Shown in pieces: positions 13,257 through 13,882 of a stretch of DNA of 13,882 nt. Each line of letters starts with the position of its first letter. The stretch's first letter is position 1. The translations under genes were made by a program, and so were the position numbers. Location: NCBI GenBank assembly GCA_002390025.1, contig DGRU01000226.1, forward strand, positions 1 through 13,882, in the 5' to 3' direction. The stretch comes from Lachnospiraceae bacterium UBA4380. GTDB lineage: Bacteria; Bacillota; Clostridia; Lachnospirales; Lachnospiraceae. The notes beneath the pieces are model-generated. The model did not search any database, was not told where the DNA came from, and saw only the letters and a program-made list of their open reading frames with translations.

Positions 13257-13882
13257 TCATCCGGCGGACTGCTCTCCTGAAACCGCGAAGTGGGGCAGAT
13301 GCCAAAAGCTTACGGGCAGGCCTGCCAGGATGGGCTGCAGGGAACGGTCGGCAATGACGTTGTCATATTTTCTCTCCTGCACAAGAGCGCGCAGGTCTGT
13401 TTCCTCCCGCAGGCGGACATGGTCCGTGTTCTGCAGGTCGGGTGTCATCATGAAAAATCCGGCGCTGTCCGCCTGCATGCCTTTTGGGCGAAGGCTGGTG
13501 CAGATGGTGTCCGCCAATACCTGCTGGTGGACGACCAGGGTCTTTCCGGCCGGGATTGCAGCTGTGAATCTGTCAAGAATGCTGCCGGCATCGGGGATGC
13601 AGTATTCCCAGGGCGTTCCGAATTCTTCCTGCAACCATTTGGCAGCCGCCATTCCCGCGGGCGACAGAACAATATTTTTCTCGACACCCGCAAGCCTGTG
13701 CAGATCTTCCACTCTGCTTCCGGCACCGCAGCAGATGATCTCCCCGTATCCCATCTGTCTGATCCTGCTCCGCAGATCCTGCTCTGACAGAATCCCGGCA
13801 AAATCGAGGGGAGAATAGCCCCAGATACCGATTGCGCGGGCAGACTCTGCGGATGCGCCTGCAGCCGTGGATGTACCTGCAG
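13257..13882 (-). CDS. Nitrogenase component-1-like protein, third paralogue (5' end outside window)
   Basis: The frame is open from the right edge to a stop at 13257, giving 208 visible residues. It is the C-terminal half of a component-1 superfamily protein. IGIWGYSPLDFAG near its visible start aligns with NILGMTPLDFAS of the 413-aa protein. Both are followed by a similar helix-strand pattern, then CCGAGSRVEDL or CWAMDDTLTNI, a central hydrophobic strand, and a WLQEEFGTPW or MYDKFGIPF segment. An Ala/Ser/Gly/Thr-rich linker precedes the aligned region, as in the 413-aa protein. The N-terminal Fe-S Cys residues would lie to the right of the window. A Met at 13754 opens a 165-aa frame, but codons upstream are clearly homologous, so that is not the start. 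The stop lies 52 nt before hypF, suggesting co-transcription with the hyp genes. Confidence 0.8.
   Translation of the reverse strand, partial: AGTSTAAGASAESARAIGIWGYSPLDFAGILSEQDLRSRIRQMGYGEIICCGAGSRVEDLHRLAGVEKNIVLSPAGMAAAKWLQEEFGTPWEYCIPDAGSILDRFTAAIPAGKTLVVHQQVLADTICTSLRPKGMQADSAGFFMMTPDLQNTDHVRLREETDLRALVQERKYDNVIADRSLQPILAGLPVSFWHLPHFAVSGEQSAG

Noticed and set aside
11906..13357. 483-codon open frame on the plus strand
   Set aside because: It is antisense to hypF, whose domains are unmistakable, and its translation mirrors the hypF repeats.
13257..13754. A complete 165-aa protein starting at 13754
   Set aside because: The frame stays open to the window edge and the upstream residues (GYSPLDF) align with the 413-aa paralogue, so the gene is larger and truncated only by the window.

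Overview
The window reads as a chromosomal segment of an anaerobic Bacillota, probably class Clostridia and perhaps Lachnospiraceae. That placement is inferred from strong Shine-Dalgarno sites, hydrogenase-maturation genes, a TRAP-TAXI receptor and GC-rich third positions; no marker gene fixes it. Coding is dense. Apart from one small lipoprotein gene, every gene I can support lies on the minus strand.

Layout from left to right. (1) 1-416 (-) is the 5' two thirds or so of pgeF (YfiH/laccase-domain family), cut by the window edge. Its leader is a 10-copy array of a degenerate 13-bp repeat. (2) 571-1569 (-) is a TAXI-family TRAP solute-receptor lipoprotein with no permease beside it. (3) 1609-1918 is a divergent intergenic region with a near-consensus promoter reading right into (4) 1919-2521 (+), a small DUF4352-like lipoprotein with a repeat-built cationic N-terminus. 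(5) From 2539 to the right edge runs one long leftward gene cluster, presumably an operon. Its order in the direction of transcription is: nitrogenase component-1-like protein (partial, right edge), hypF, a 19-bp repeat array, hypC, hypD, hypE, a TM1266-type 'iron-only hydrogenase system regulator', a NifH-like ATPase, a 506-aa component-1-like protein, a 413-aa component-1-like protein, and hydF. A hairpin plus T-tract terminator for this unit lies inside the 3' end of the convergent lipoprotein gene.

The cluster is the main interest. HypC, HypD, HypE and HypF together make the Fe(CN)2CO group of [NiFe]-hydrogenases. HydF is the GTPase scaffold for the 2Fe subcluster of [FeFe]-hydrogenases. 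TM1266-type proteins travel with the [FeFe] system. Here both systems are interleaved with a NifH-like reductase and at least three NifD/NifK-related subunits. The partners normally expected (HypA/HypB for nickel, HydE/HydG for [FeFe] assembly, and any hydrogenase structural subunit) are absent from the window. A reasonable inference is a nitrogenase-like ATP-driven machine that acts in, or uses, Fe-CN/CO cofactor assembly. The simpler alternative is a shared maturation locus placed next to an unrelated nitrogenase-like reductase.

A second theme is tandem repeats. Arrays with periods of 12, 13, 18, 19 and 24 bp occur in linkers of HydF and HypF, in the lipoprotein signal region and in two leaders. 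This suggests a genome prone to minisatellite expansion wherever selection tolerates it.
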